From Flavobacterium sp. SH_e (GTDB lineage Bacteria; Bacteroidota; Bacteroidia; Flavobacteriales; Flavobacteriaceae), in NCBI RefSeq assembly GCF_025717045.1, contig NZ_JAOVZN010000006.1, positions 1,215,540 through 1,279,539 on the forward strand: 64,000 bases of DNA. Direction: 5' to 3'. The notes below the pieces were generated by a model, which was given only the letters and a program-made list of their open reading frames with translations, searched no databases and was not told the DNA's origin. Position 1 is the stretch's first letter. Each line of letters opens with the position of its first letter. This document shows positions 27,673-35,701 of this stretch, piece by piece. The translations under genes were made by a program, and so were the position numbers.

Positions 27673-28060
27673 TTTCATTATTATCAAACTCTTTTCTTTT
27701 AAGTTTCTCCACCGCCGAGTTCCGAGGCAATGGGGGGCAAGATAGGCGGTTGTTTAACAACCGTTCATCTTGCTGATTGCAGGAACGTGGCAATCTTTGG
27801 AGATTTTTAAAAGCAGGCTTCTAATTTAGAAAAAATATTTGAATGTATCATGTTCAAAATATGTCCATGATGGCTGTAGGATGTGACAATAGATAAATAT
27901 TTAAAAAAAGAAAAAGGGAAAAAAGAAAGCAGTCTAAAATTGGACAGTCAGACAGTTGAAGTGCTATAAGTCCCGAAGGGCGGATTTTTTGAGGGACGAG
28001 AAAAATACGTTATGGGCACTTCTCTGGCTGTGTCCAATACCTTGCTTTTCTTTTTTCTTT
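27673..28060. other. Putative oriT region of module 1
   Basis: Non-coding stretch upstream of mobC, conserved almost base for base with 47960-48345. It holds a CGGTTGT-TTA-ACAACCG hairpin at 27747-27763; the other copy has the same stem with loop CAG. It also holds CTATAAGTCCCGAAGGGC and CTTCTCTGGCTGTGTCCAAT. Conservation together with the mob genes and the hairpin make it the best candidate for the transfer origin; the nic site itself cannot be placed. A 78-codon frame at 27956 is not considered real. Confidence 0.6.
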
Positions 28061-28122
28061 TGGCTTATTTATAATATGAAGCAGTTAAATTATTCGTATT
28101 ATAGACACTGCTTAAAAGTTTT

Positions 28123-28170
28123 ATGGACATATTATGTCCATGAGATTGACGCAAAAGCGATTTATCTTTG
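28123..28170 (+). promoter_or_regulatory. Operator-like palindrome and promoter of recombinase operon 1
   Basis: ATGGACATATTATGTCCAT (28123-28141) is a perfect palindrome with a 3-base centre. 22 bases further is TATCTTTG (28163-28170), a perfect Bacteroidota -7 box. The right half-site sits where the -33 box should be, so a bound factor would control the promoter. A near-identical arrangement precedes the second recombinase operon (55100-55147). Confidence 0.65.
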
Positions 28171-28215
28171 TGAAAACATGAAAATGGATTGAGTGATGAT
28201 AGGTAAATTTTACTT

Positions 28216-28296
28216 ATGAACCTCAATGAATTAGGTTTTATATTTGTAGTATCCCCACCAAATTTTGATCAGGGTAAAATGAAAAAAGTGTTTTAA
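28216..28296 (+). other. Conserved 26-codon leader ORF
   Basis: ATG to TAA, reading MNLNELGFIFVVSPPNFDQG plus six residues. The same frame, same length, is kept at 55195-55275 with six amino-acid differences. It ends 27 bases before a terminator hairpin that precedes the first gene, the layout of an attenuator leader peptide. Substitutions are mostly non-synonymous, so translation is unproven. Confidence 0.35.
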
Positions 28297-28323
28297 CTTT
28301 ATAGCGGATAGTGATTGTGGAAT

Positions 28324-28350
28324 AAAAAAGACCGAGGCTCGGTCTTTTTT
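28324..28350 (+). terminator. Leader terminator before recombinase operon 1
   Basis: AAAAAGACCGA / TCGGTCTTTTT with loop GGC and a T-run. It lies ~20 bases upstream of the first start codon and is conserved at 55303-55329. Read-through would be needed to express the recombinase. Confidence 0.8.
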
Positions 28351-28370
28351 TAATGAAGAGGAATTGTATA

Positions 28371-28640
28371 ATGAAAAACAGAGCAACGGATGAGAGAAGA
28401 AGAATCACCCGAGGGAAAACTTTTGTAAATTTACAAACTGAAAAACAAGGGGTTAGATTATGTGAAGGAGAAAGTGGTATTTGTGATGCAGAAGAAACAA
28501 CTAAAACAAATGAAGGGAAATTAACAGTTGAAGAATTAAGAAGTTGCAGAGGTTTTGAAGAAATTTCAGAATCGGAGGGGAATGAGATAATCGAAAGCTT
28601 ATTTCAATTGGCAGTGATTGTATATAATTTTAAAATGTAG
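28371..28640 (+). CDS. Small acidic protein paired with the serine recombinase, module 1
   Basis: About 89 residues. Start set at ATG 28371, which aligns with the start of the module 2 homologue; an ATG at 28353 sits in the terminator tail. Charged, Glu-rich, with a C-terminal helix (NEIIESLFQLAVIVYNF) similar in layout to the partner at 55349 (MILEFLRKLANMAVSNY). It ends 3 bases before the recombinase gene. Small genes of this layout regularly precede large serine recombinases in Bacteroidota; a directionality-factor role is possible but not shown. Confidence 0.65.
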   Translation: MKNRATDERRRITRGKTFVNLQTEKQGVRLCEGESGICDAEETTKTNEGKLTVEELRSCRGFEEISESEGNEIIESLFQLAVIVYNFKM

Positions 28641-28643
28641 ACT

Positions 28644-30311
28644 ATGGGGATTGAAAGTTTTAAGAAATTTCAGAAAGAAAAATTAGCCCAAAAGGCTGAG
28701 GTAAAAGAAATCTGGGGATACACAAGGGTAAGCTCAAAACTACAGTTAGTAAACAACAGTCTTGAAGAACAGCGTATGGAAATAATACAGTTTGCTTCCA
28801 AAAACGGCTATACGCTCAAAAATATGCTTGGAGGGACTTATGAAAGCGCTTCGGGAGATTTTACCAGAAAAGAGTTTACAAGATTATTGGAAGAGGTTAA
28901 AAGCGCAAAACAGAAACCTTTTGCAATCGCCATAAAATTTATCAGCAGGTTTTCAAGAACAGGAGGAAACGCTATTAGCATTGTTCACGAGCTTGTGGAT
29001 AAACTCGGAGTGCATTTAATTGAAACTTCTTCTGGTCTGTGCACCAATGACGAGTACAGCAAACTTGATATTTACAGCAAGCTTTTAGATGCCAGAAGAG
29101 AAAACATGGACAGGCTCGAAAAAACAATTCCTGGCATGAAAGCGCTACTGAGAGCAGGAAACTGGCTAGGCAAAGCTCCCAGAGGCTATACAATGAGAGG
29201 AAGGAAGGTTGGGGATTACGCTCTAATACAGGAAAAGCAGTCTATCACAATTAATTTAGAGGGAGAGATTTTAAAAAAGGCTTGGAAATGGAAGCTTGCG
29301 GGTGAGAGGGATTTTGTAATCAGGGAGAAACTGGCAAAGTTGAATTTAAATATTACAAAACAGTCACTCGGTTCTATGTGGCGCAATCCTTTTTACTGCG
29401 GAATATCGGTGAATGCACTGCTTGAAGAGCCAGTGAAAGGAAACTGGACAGGTTTGGTCAGTGAGGAGGATTTTCTAAAGGTTGACAGAATGCTCTCTGA
29501 AAGCAAAGTGCCAGTCAAGGAATATTCCAAAAGCAGGATCAATGAGTTCAGACCATTGACGGGATTTTTAAGATGCGAATGCGGAAGCCTTCTGACAAGC
29601 TATGTGGTGAGAAAAAAGAATGCGCACTACTACAAGTGCCAGAAATGCAGAAATGCCAGTTTCAACGCATTGACCACACCATATTCAAAAGCGGAAGGTT
29701 TGAATGATTCTTTTGAAAAGCTATTATCAAGATATACGCTAAGTTCTCAATTTGTAGAACCTTTCAAACTTCAGCTGAATAAACTTTTTGATATCATGGA
29801 AAATGAAGGCAGGGAAGAAATGAAAAGCCTTCTTGCGAAGAAAAAAGATTTGGAAACCAAAATCGAAAACTTGGATAAACGCTATTTTGACAATCCGAAT
29901 TTCGGAGATGAAAAATACAATAGATACTCGCTTCAGTTTGATATGGAATTAAAAGAAGTTGGGCTTCAGATTACAGCAAACGGCAAAAAAATATCTAACC
30001 ACGGCAGACATATCGATAAAGTAATAGAGAAAGTTACGAACATTAATAAATACTGGAAAGAAGGCGATATAGACAGCAAAATAAGAATCCAGAATCTGGT
30101 ATTTCCAGAGGGATTGTCAATTAGGTCTGAAAATAGGGAATATCTAACTGGAAGAGTAAACTCGATTTTTGGATTAGTCCAAACGTTTACAGGCATTGAC
30201 AGGGGCAATAAAAAACAAAAAACCCATCAAAATTTTGATGGGTCATTCTCTGTAGCCCTAACGGGACAATTTTCGAACCATTTTATTAATGATTTAAAAA
30301 TTCTAGGTTGA
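28644..30311 (+). CDS. Large serine recombinase, module 1
   Basis: 555 residues. The N-terminal resolvase domain has the catalytic serine in YTRVSSKLQ (~residue 30) and the arginine-bearing helix KFISRFSRTGGNA (~95-110). A recombinase domain follows (RGYTMRGRKVGDY, NPFYCGISV, ~170-270). The zinc ribbon is RCECGSLLTSY...YYKCQKC (~305-335), followed by a coiled coil (~375-480). Catalyses integration/excision of module 1. Its last codons contain a perfect 22-base palindrome (30222-30243) that on the minus strand is a terminator. The final 20 residues are probably encoded by DNA acquired at the attachment site. Confidence 0.92.
   Translation: MGIESFKKFQKEKLAQKAEVKEIWGYTRVSSKLQLVNNSLEEQRMEIIQFASKNGYTLKNMLGGTYESASGDFTRKEFTRLLEEVKSAKQKPFAIAIKFISRFSRTGGNAISIVHELVDKLGVHLIETSSGLCTNDEYSKLDIYSKLLDARRENMDRLEKTIPGMKALLRAGNWLGKAPRGYTMRGRKVGDYALIQEKQSITINLEGEILKKAWKWKLAGERDFVIREKLAKLNLNITKQSLGSMWRNPFYCGISVNALLEEPVKGNWTGLVSEEDFLKVDRMLSESKVPVKEYSKSRINEFRPLTGFLRCECGSLLTSYVVRKKNAHYYKCQKCRNASFNALTTPYSKAEGLNDSFEKLLSRYTLSSQFVEPFKLQLNKLFDIMENEGREEMKSLLAKKKDLETKIENLDKRYFDNPNFGDEKYNRYSLQFDMELKEVGLQITANGKKISNHGRHIDKVIEKVTNINKYWKEGDIDSKIRIQNLVFPEGLSIRSENREYLTGRVNSIFGLVQTFTGIDRGNKKQKTHQNFDGSFSVALTGQFSNHFINDLKILG
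30222..30243 (-). terminator. Terminator hidden in the recombinase 1 coding end
   Basis: ACCCATCAAAA pairs perfectly with TTTTGATGGGT. On the minus strand it is followed by TTTTTTGTTTTTT, a strong rho-independent terminator for any transcript entering from the right. The bases are also recombinase codons. Confidence 0.7.
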
Positions 30312-30732
30312 AATATATATTATTACACTTCCAACTTATATACTCATTTCAAAGTTTCGACAATTATACTTGATTTAGATCTGTAATTTCCACTTTATAA
30401 TTTTCAAATTTTATTCATTTAATCTTTAACTTTTAGAGTTTGATGTTAGATAGAGTCATTCTGATTATCAGATTTATTAGTTGTACAATCGCATAACAAA
30501 TCAAAAGAATAAAATATTATCATTTAACTACGCAAAATAACTGCGTACTATATAAGTAGTTTTGAATTAATAAAAAAACTAACATGATTCATATTATGGT
30601 ATATCTGCCCTTATAGGGTAGCCTTGTTTTGGCTATTATAATATAAATTAAAGCATCAAATATTAATAAAGTTGATAGTTTTAGATGGTTAACACATGCA
30701 TTCATGAATAAGATATTAATAATACAAAAAAT
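30312..30732. other. 421-bp spacer with two palindromic sites
   Basis: No gene seen. TACGCA-AAATAAC-TGCGTA (30529-30547) looks like an operator. CCCTTATAGGG (30608-30618) is immediately followed by TAGCC-TTGTTTT-GGCTA (30619-30635), two adjacent hairpins ~100 bases before the next gene that could form a structured leader. Confidence 0.45.
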
Positions 30733-31407
30733 ATGATTTACGAAAGCTATTATTGGAGAAAGAAACTCATCAAAATATCTAAAAAAATATCTAGAAAAAT
30801 TACCGTTGAAAAAAATTGGTCAGATTCTAGACGAGCAAAATTTGAACAGGAAATTATGGTTGGTTTTTATATCATTCGAAAATTAATGGAAGCAAATAAA
30901 TTAGATAATAAGCTTTGCAACTCTCGCCTTCTATGTAAAGTCTATCCAAGTAATCACGAAAAGATAATGACATTAGATCGTTATGATATTTTTGATAACT
31001 ATGATTTTAAAAGTCCAAAATTTGAAAAACGTGAGTTGAAATTTTTTATAAATCAATTTGTACATAGTTATCTTTTTATTCCAATAATCGATATAGTGGA
31101 AGAAGATTCTAGACTAAAAATGGATGATGAAAAAATACCAGATGATGAAAAAATTGAAATCTATCATAATAGTGAAAAAGCATTACTTGGAATATTTGTA
31201 AATTCGGATGCAAACAAAAATGAATTCTTATTTGAAATAGGCATAAAAGAGATAATTAGTATTTTTCAAAAAGTAGGGAATTGTGTAATAACAAAAATTG
31301 ATATGAAATTTAATTCTAAAAAAGGAGATTTCGATTCAATTCAGTATGACGAAAGAAATAAATTATCTGAGGAAGCAAAAATGCCAATCGCAAAAAAAGA
31401 TCGGTAA
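30733..31407 (+). CDS. Hypothetical cytoplasmic protein
   Basis: 224 residues, no signal peptide or membrane segment. The N-terminal half is helical and Lys-rich (IYESYYWRKKLIKISKK, FEQEIMVGFYIIRKLMEANK). A middle part FFINQFVHSYLFIPIID and a short Asp/Glu/Lys linker (MDDEKIPDDEKIEIYHN) follow. No family recognised. First of four same-strand genes on the cargo segment between recombinase 1 and the RadC-like gene. Very AT-rich, like the defence genes further right. Confidence 0.65.
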   Translation: MIYESYYWRKKLIKISKKISRKITVEKNWSDSRRAKFEQEIMVGFYIIRKLMEANKLDNKLCNSRLLCKVYPSNHEKIMTLDRYDIFDNYDFKSPKFEKRELKFFINQFVHSYLFIPIIDIVEEDSRLKMDDEKIPDDEKIEIYHNSEKALLGIFVNSDANKNEFLFEIGIKEIISIFQKVGNCVITKIDMKFNSKKGDFDSIQYDERNKLSEEAKMPIAKKDR

Positions 31408-31530
31408 TTATAAGTAGTGCTAAATAAAATGAAAAGTATAAACTCGAAAAGATAATAGTTAGAATACTGTTTAGTCGAAGTTTGAAATTTTACATAGGGC
31501 AAAAGCCCATCACTTTTTTATTCAAATAAT

Positions 31531-32250
31531 ATGGACATAGAAAAATTTAAAGAAAACTCTAATAATTTGATTGAAAAACATTTCAACACATTAAAGCCTT
31601 TAATGGATTATAAACCAGTTATATTTTGTGAAATATTTTTACATATAAATGAAGTTTGCAAATGTTTAATGTACGAATCTCATTACGGGGCAATAACTTT
31701 AACGAATTATATAGTTGAAAAACTTTTAAAGAAAGCACTAATTGAAGATTATAATGAATTGGCTCCAATTCCTTACCCTCCACAAGAGCACTGGGAAGAA
31801 GCGCATAGAAAATATAGCAAGTTAATGATGAATCAAAGTATTGAGCAATGTTTTGAGAAAGGTCTATTATCGGAAAGTAATAGGAATAAGCTTGTAACGC
31901 AAATTAAAAATCAATTTAGAAATGGATTTTCTCACAGTGATAGCGATAAGATTCTACGTGACTTTCCAGACGAGCAAGCCATAAATAATTATACGATTAG
32001 TACAAAAGCTGACCCAAGCTTTCAGCTAAAATACACTATGGAATTTGCTAAAAGAAACAGTCTTAATTATTTAATTTTTGTCATAAATTTAATAAATGAT
32101 ATTGAAACGAAACTCTACGAAAAGTATCCTGATAATTTAGTTTTAATAGATACTGGTGATGGCAATTTCTTAAGAGTAATTGGTAAAGGAATAAATAGCG
32201 AGACAGGTGTACCAAATACAAATGGACCAAAAAAAAGAGATTATTCTTAA
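31531..32250 (+). CDS. Hypothetical helical protein with a HEPN-like RxxxxH motif
   Basis: 239 residues, mostly helical. A segment NQFRNGFSHSDSDK (~residues 128-141) contains R-N-G-F-S-H, which fits the Rx4-6H catalytic motif of HEPN RNases within a helical context. The rest is not recognised. A small hairpin (GGGC-AAAA-GCCC, 31497-31508) precedes the start by ~22 bases. If HEPN, the likely role is RNA cleavage in defence or toxin-antitoxin context; this is a motif-level suggestion. Confidence 0.5.
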   Translation: MDIEKFKENSNNLIEKHFNTLKPLMDYKPVIFCEIFLHINEVCKCLMYESHYGAITLTNYIVEKLLKKALIEDYNELAPIPYPPQEHWEEAHRKYSKLMMNQSIEQCFEKGLLSESNRNKLVTQIKNQFRNGFSHSDSDKILRDFPDEQAINNYTISTKADPSFQLKYTMEFAKRNSLNYLIFVINLINDIETKLYEKYPDNLVLIDTGDGNFLRVIGKGINSETGVPNTNGPKKRDYS

Positions 32251-32284
32251 AAGAGCGAACATCGTTAAATAAATAGTCAAGTTG

Positions 32285-33118
32285 ATGCATGGTATTGAAT
32301 TTGAATCTGATTTTGAAATTGAGTTAATTTATCAATGTGCTACCGTGGTAAATCATCATAACAAATGCGAAACAATTAAGAATGAACAACAATCTTTTTG
32401 TTTACTATCTTCAGACTGGAGAAAAATAATAAAGTATAAATCTATTAATAATAAAACATATAAGATGTCAATAGGAATTCAAACTAATAAAGAACATGCT
32501 ATAATCAATGATTTGCCAAACGAATGTCCATTTTGTCATAGCTCAATATCTCCGAATGCTCATTTTGGTTTTATTTCAGCGAGCCATAAAATGGATGTAT
32601 TTTTTTCTTGTCCAAAAAATACATGCTTGAAAACTTTCATAGGTGAATATATAGAAACCTATAATTTCAACTGTTTTGAATTCCAAAACAGAGTAACGAG
32701 AGGAACAATTTTAGAAAAAGATTTTAATCATTCTATTATGGAATTATCGTTAGAATTTGTAACTATTTATAATCAAGCATTCTATGCGGAACAAGAGCAG
32801 CTATTTGAAATTTGTGGCGTTGGATATAGAAAAGCATTGGAGTATCTTATTAAAGATTATGCAAAGTTTAAAAATCCAAATGAAGCTGAGCAAATAGAGC
32901 AAAAACTTCTTGCAAAATGTATTAAAGATTATATTGATGACAAACGTATTGAATCAGTGTCTAAAAGAGCTGTTTGGTTGGGTAATGATGAAACACATTA
33001 TGTTAGAAGATGGGAAAATAAAGATCTTTCGGATTTAAAAAAACTTATTGATTTAACCGTACATTGGATTGAAATGGAGTTTTTAACAGCGGATTTCGAA
33101 AATGAAATGCCTGAATAA
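32285..33118 (+). CDS. DUF4145 domain protein with zinc-ribbon-like motif
   Basis: 277 residues from ATG 32285; a TTG at 32282 would add one. A CPFCHSS...SCPKNTC pattern (~80-117) looks like a zinc ribbon. The C-terminal half is a DUF4145 domain (FEICGVGYRKALEYLIKDYA, ending LGNDETHYVRRWENKDLSDL), an all-helical HEPN-related domain found in many defence and restriction-associated proteins. Follows the HEPN-like gene by 34 bases, so the pair is probably an operon. Confidence 0.78.
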   Translation: MHGIEFESDFEIELIYQCATVVNHHNKCETIKNEQQSFCLLSSDWRKIIKYKSINNKTYKMSIGIQTNKEHAIINDLPNECPFCHSSISPNAHFGFISASHKMDVFFSCPKNTCLKTFIGEYIETYNFNCFEFQNRVTRGTILEKDFNHSIMELSLEFVTIYNQAFYAEQEQLFEICGVGYRKALEYLIKDYAKFKNPNEAEQIEQKLLAKCIKDYIDDKRIESVSKRAVWLGNDETHYVRRWENKDLSDLKKLIDLTVHWIEMEFLTADFENEMPE

Positions 33119-33201
33119 GCAGATCTGCTACTTCTCAAACTTTAATCTATTTTGATAAAATATGAATGATGTTTCTGTCGTTTTGCATTCTTAAAGCACC
33201 T

Positions 33202-34293
33202 ATGAAAACAATCTCATTTACACGGGAGGAATTATACGATCTTGTATGGAAAAAGACCATGGAGCAGATCACCAGACTCTATGGCATATCCAGTTACAAT
33301 CTCCGTGCCGCCTGCGCAGAAATACAGGTTCCTCTTCCTTATGCCAGCTACTGGGTACAGGTTAGGTACGGCAGAGAGTGGAAGACAAAACTGCCTCAGA
33401 ATTATGCGGGATCCCAGACAGTGGAGATTCTGAAAAAGAAGTTTGAAACCGAAAAACATATACCAGTTCCTTTGCCTATAGTATTGCTTACAAGAGAAAT
33501 TGAAAAAGACCCGAAAGCTCCTCTTGAAGTTGGGGAAAAACTAAATAAGCCTCATAGACTCATACAGATTACTAAAGATAACTGGGAAAAACGAGACAGA
33601 AGCAAAAGTTACTGGGAGCCGAATAGGGAAGGACTATTCTTGCATGTAGCTGATGCGCTTATGCCTAGGGCATTTCGCTTCATGGATGCTTTGATCAAGC
33701 TGCTTGAATACCGTGGACATGAATTAAAAAAGAACCAGTATGGCTATACGGTCGCAGTGGTGGACGGTATCGAAATCGAGGTGCATCTTCGTGAAGCGAA
33801 CAAACGTGTACCTTCCAAACAAGGATACAGTGCAACTGAACTAATGCCAACGGGTGTCTTTGTCTTTCAAGTAGGAAAATATTCCGACCAGAAAGAATGG
33901 CGAGACGGCACTACACCCTTGGAAGGAATACTTGCGAGGATTGTTGCCAAGCTGGAAATAATGGCAGAGAAGGAAAAGAAATGGCAGGAAGAAAGCAGAC
34001 TGCGACAGATAGAACGGGAAAAACAAGAAGCAATTGAAAGGAATAAAGCTGAGAGAAAGCAAAAAGAGGTACAGGATTTTAAAGCCTTGCTTGAGGAAGC
34101 ACAAAGATTTGATGAGGTTACGAAACTACGGAATTATGTAAAAGCTGTTCAAGAGCAGACCGACCCATTAGATGATCAGACTCAGCAATGGATAATTTGG
34201 GCTGAAAAAAAGATCAATTGGATGGATCCACTCATACGAGCCCCTGATGATATCTTTACAGAACATGACTTAAAGCAGTATAAAAAATGGTAA
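33202..34293 (+). CDS. Uncharacterised conserved mobile-element protein
   Basis: 363 residues from ATG 33202 (MKTISFTREELYDLVW); an ATG at 33166 would add an implausible hydrophobic stretch. The N-terminus looks like a small DNA-binding helix set (EQITRLYGISSYNLRAACAE). The middle is a mixed domain (FLHVADALMPRAFRFMDALI). Residues ~255-310 form a Glu/Lys/Arg coiled coil (EKKWQEESRLRQIEREKQEA). Proteins with this start (YSREELYxLVW) are common on mobile DNA but have no assigned function. GC content is higher than in neighbouring genes, suggesting separate acquisition. Confidence 0.65.
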   Translation: MKTISFTREELYDLVWKKTMEQITRLYGISSYNLRAACAEIQVPLPYASYWVQVRYGREWKTKLPQNYAGSQTVEILKKKFETEKHIPVPLPIVLLTREIEKDPKAPLEVGEKLNKPHRLIQITKDNWEKRDRSKSYWEPNREGLFLHVADALMPRAFRFMDALIKLLEYRGHELKKNQYGYTVAVVDGIEIEVHLREANKRVPSKQGYSATELMPTGVFVFQVGKYSDQKEWRDGTTPLEGILARIVAKLEIMAEKEKKWQEESRLRQIEREKQEAIERNKAERKQKEVQDFKALLEEAQRFDEVTKLRNYVKAVQEQTDPLDDQTQQWIIWAEKKINWMDPLIRAPDDIFTEHDLKQYKKW

Positions 34294-34300
34294 ATGGCAC

Positions 34301-34765
34301 CTACAAGGCGCCTTCATCCGCAAAGGAGTAATAAGTCTCCGAGGTTATGATTAGATGATCCAGTAGTTTTATATCAAGAAGTTCGCCTGCCTGTCTGATC
34401 TTTGCAGTCATATGTTTATCTGCTTCTGAGGGGTTTGTATTTCCTGAGGGATGATTATGTGTAATCATAATGTTTGTGGCATTTGCTTTCAGGGCTGCTG
34501 AAAATATCATGCGAAGATCTACTATAGTTCCTGTTATTCCTCCCGAGGACATTTCGTAAAGTCCTAAAACTTTGAATGAATTATTCAGAAACAAGATCTT
34601 GAATTGTTCAAAATAATCTATCTTACCCTGATCCCATGAGGATTTCAAAAGTAAGTAGGCGTCTTTAGATGATTTGATCTGAGGTCTTTCAGAGGTTTTA
34701 ATTTTTGATTTGTAGATTAATTCAATTTCCGATACAATCTGCCATTTCTGATTTAAAGTTTCCAT
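34301..34765 (-). CDS. RadC-like JAB/MPN domain protein
   Basis: 154 residues comprising only the RadC (DUF2466) JAB domain. The metal site is HNHPSGNTNPSEAD (JAMM motif HxH...D) with upstream Glu in YEMSSGGITGTIVD. The N-terminal helix-hairpin-helix of chromosomal RadC is absent, as in short RadC-like genes on plasmids and integrative elements. Function uncertain; typical accessory of mobile elements. Convergent with the 33202-34293 gene, ends 7 bases apart. Confidence 0.85.
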   Translation of the reverse strand: METLNQKWQIVSEIELIYKSKIKTSERPQIKSSKDAYLLLKSSWDQGKIDYFEQFKILFLNNSFKVLGLYEMSSGGITGTIVDLRMIFSAALKANATNIMITHNHPSGNTNPSEADKHMTAKIRQAGELLDIKLLDHLIITSETYYSFADEGAL

Positions 34766-34839
34766 AATTTTAAATTTTAAATTAATTATGGAACATCAAT
34801 CGGAGATCATCCAGCAAGCGCAAAAAGCAACGCAATAAA

Positions 34840-34857
34840 GCAGGATTTTTATCCTGC
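34840..34857. terminator. Small hairpin upstream of the RadC-like gene
   Basis: GCAGGAT-TTTT-ATCCTGC. Could be a weak terminator or a structure in the RadC-like promoter region; no clear T-run. Confidence 0.4.
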
Positions 34858-34980
34858 ATTTATGGGGGAATTTTTTGCAAGCGCCCGCAGGTGATTTCCG
34901 AACTTTGTGACGAAATTAAATGAGATATTATAAGTAATGTGCCTTTATACAGTCAAAAAATAAATTCAATATAACTATGG

Positions 34981-35000
34981 TTCGAACCCCTCTGCGGTCA
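34981..35000 (+). tRNA. tRNA 3'-end fragment (attachment-site relic)
   Basis: TTCGAAC-CCCTC-TGCGGTC-A fits exactly the T loop (54-60), 3' half of the T stem, 3' acceptor strand and discriminator of a tRNA whose 5' acceptor strand would be GACCGCA. The 5' three quarters of the tRNA are missing. It abuts a serine recombinase fragment, as expected for a crossover scar. Not a functional tRNA. Confidence 0.5.
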
Positions 35001-35120
35001 CTAGAAATTGAAAAATCTACAAATTTAATAACGGGTAGACTTTTGTTATTAAATGTGATTTTTACGGTGCAGAATTCGAACCAATTTATGGAGGATTTGA
35101 AGATTTTGAATGAGGTATAA
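35001..35120 (+). pseudogene. C-terminal fragment of a third serine recombinase
   Basis: A 39-codon open frame ending TAA. Its end NSNQFMEDLKILNEV parallels the end of recombinase 1 (FSNHFINDLKILG). The preceding EKSTNLITGRLLLLNVIF parallels ENREYLTGRVNSIF in the same protein. Everything upstream is missing. Indicates a third, deleted integration event. Confidence 0.55.
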
Positions 35121-35145
35121 TTTTATTATTTGAATTTTTTCAATC

Positions 35146-35565
35146 GCTTTTGACTAGAATCCATATCTGCAGGAAGGATAAAAGCTTCAAAGTAATTATT
35201 AGGCAAAGCAAGGGTAAAAAAGACAGAATTATACCTTTATCGCCCAAAATGTTAGAGATGCTTTGAGAGTACTATATCCGTTATAAACCCCAAACATGGC
35301 TCCTGGAAGAGTAGCTAAAATACCAAATATTCTGACAGGAGCTTAGAAGAAACTAAAAAAAAGTATTAAATTGGCCGGTATAAACAAACCTGTAGCATTA
35401 CATTGGCTCAGACACAGTTATGAAACGCATTTATTGGAAAGCGGTACAGATTTACGTAATATACAAGAATTAGTAGGGCATAATAGTAGTAGAACAACAG
35501 AAATTTATACCCATGTGAGTATAAAAAGTCTACAACAAATAAAAAGTCCTTTTGATGATTTATAA
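35146..35565 (+). pseudogene. Degenerate tyrosine recombinase
   Basis: C-terminal half of an XerC/D-type integrase with stops and a frameshift. The first part reads FKVIIRQSKGKKDRIIPLSP (typical beta-hairpin and Lys) until in-frame stops near 35265-35350. Then, from 35371 in another frame, LHWLRHSYETHLLESGTDLR, IQELVGHNSSRTTEIYTHVS carries the HxxR, the second His and the nucleophilic Tyr. No intact start region. Relic of an earlier element. Confidence 0.85.
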
Positions 35566-35701
35566 AAAAATAATACTCAACAAAAGTTGAGTGTATACAA
35601 CAAAAAAAGGATGTATATACTCGGTAAAATGAGAAAAAACTGAGCATATAAACAATTTAGTGGCAACCCTAAGACGACACGACCAATCAAACTAAAAATA
35701 A

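Noticed and set aside
27956..28192. 78-codon frame between the putative oriT and the recombinase leader
   Set aside because: It runs through the conserved oriT and promoter elements and is not maintained in the module 2 copy.
33166..33201. Upstream ATG for the 33202 gene
   Set aside because: Adds MMFLSFCILKAP, which does not fit the conserved MKTISFTREELY start and is not a convincing signal peptide.
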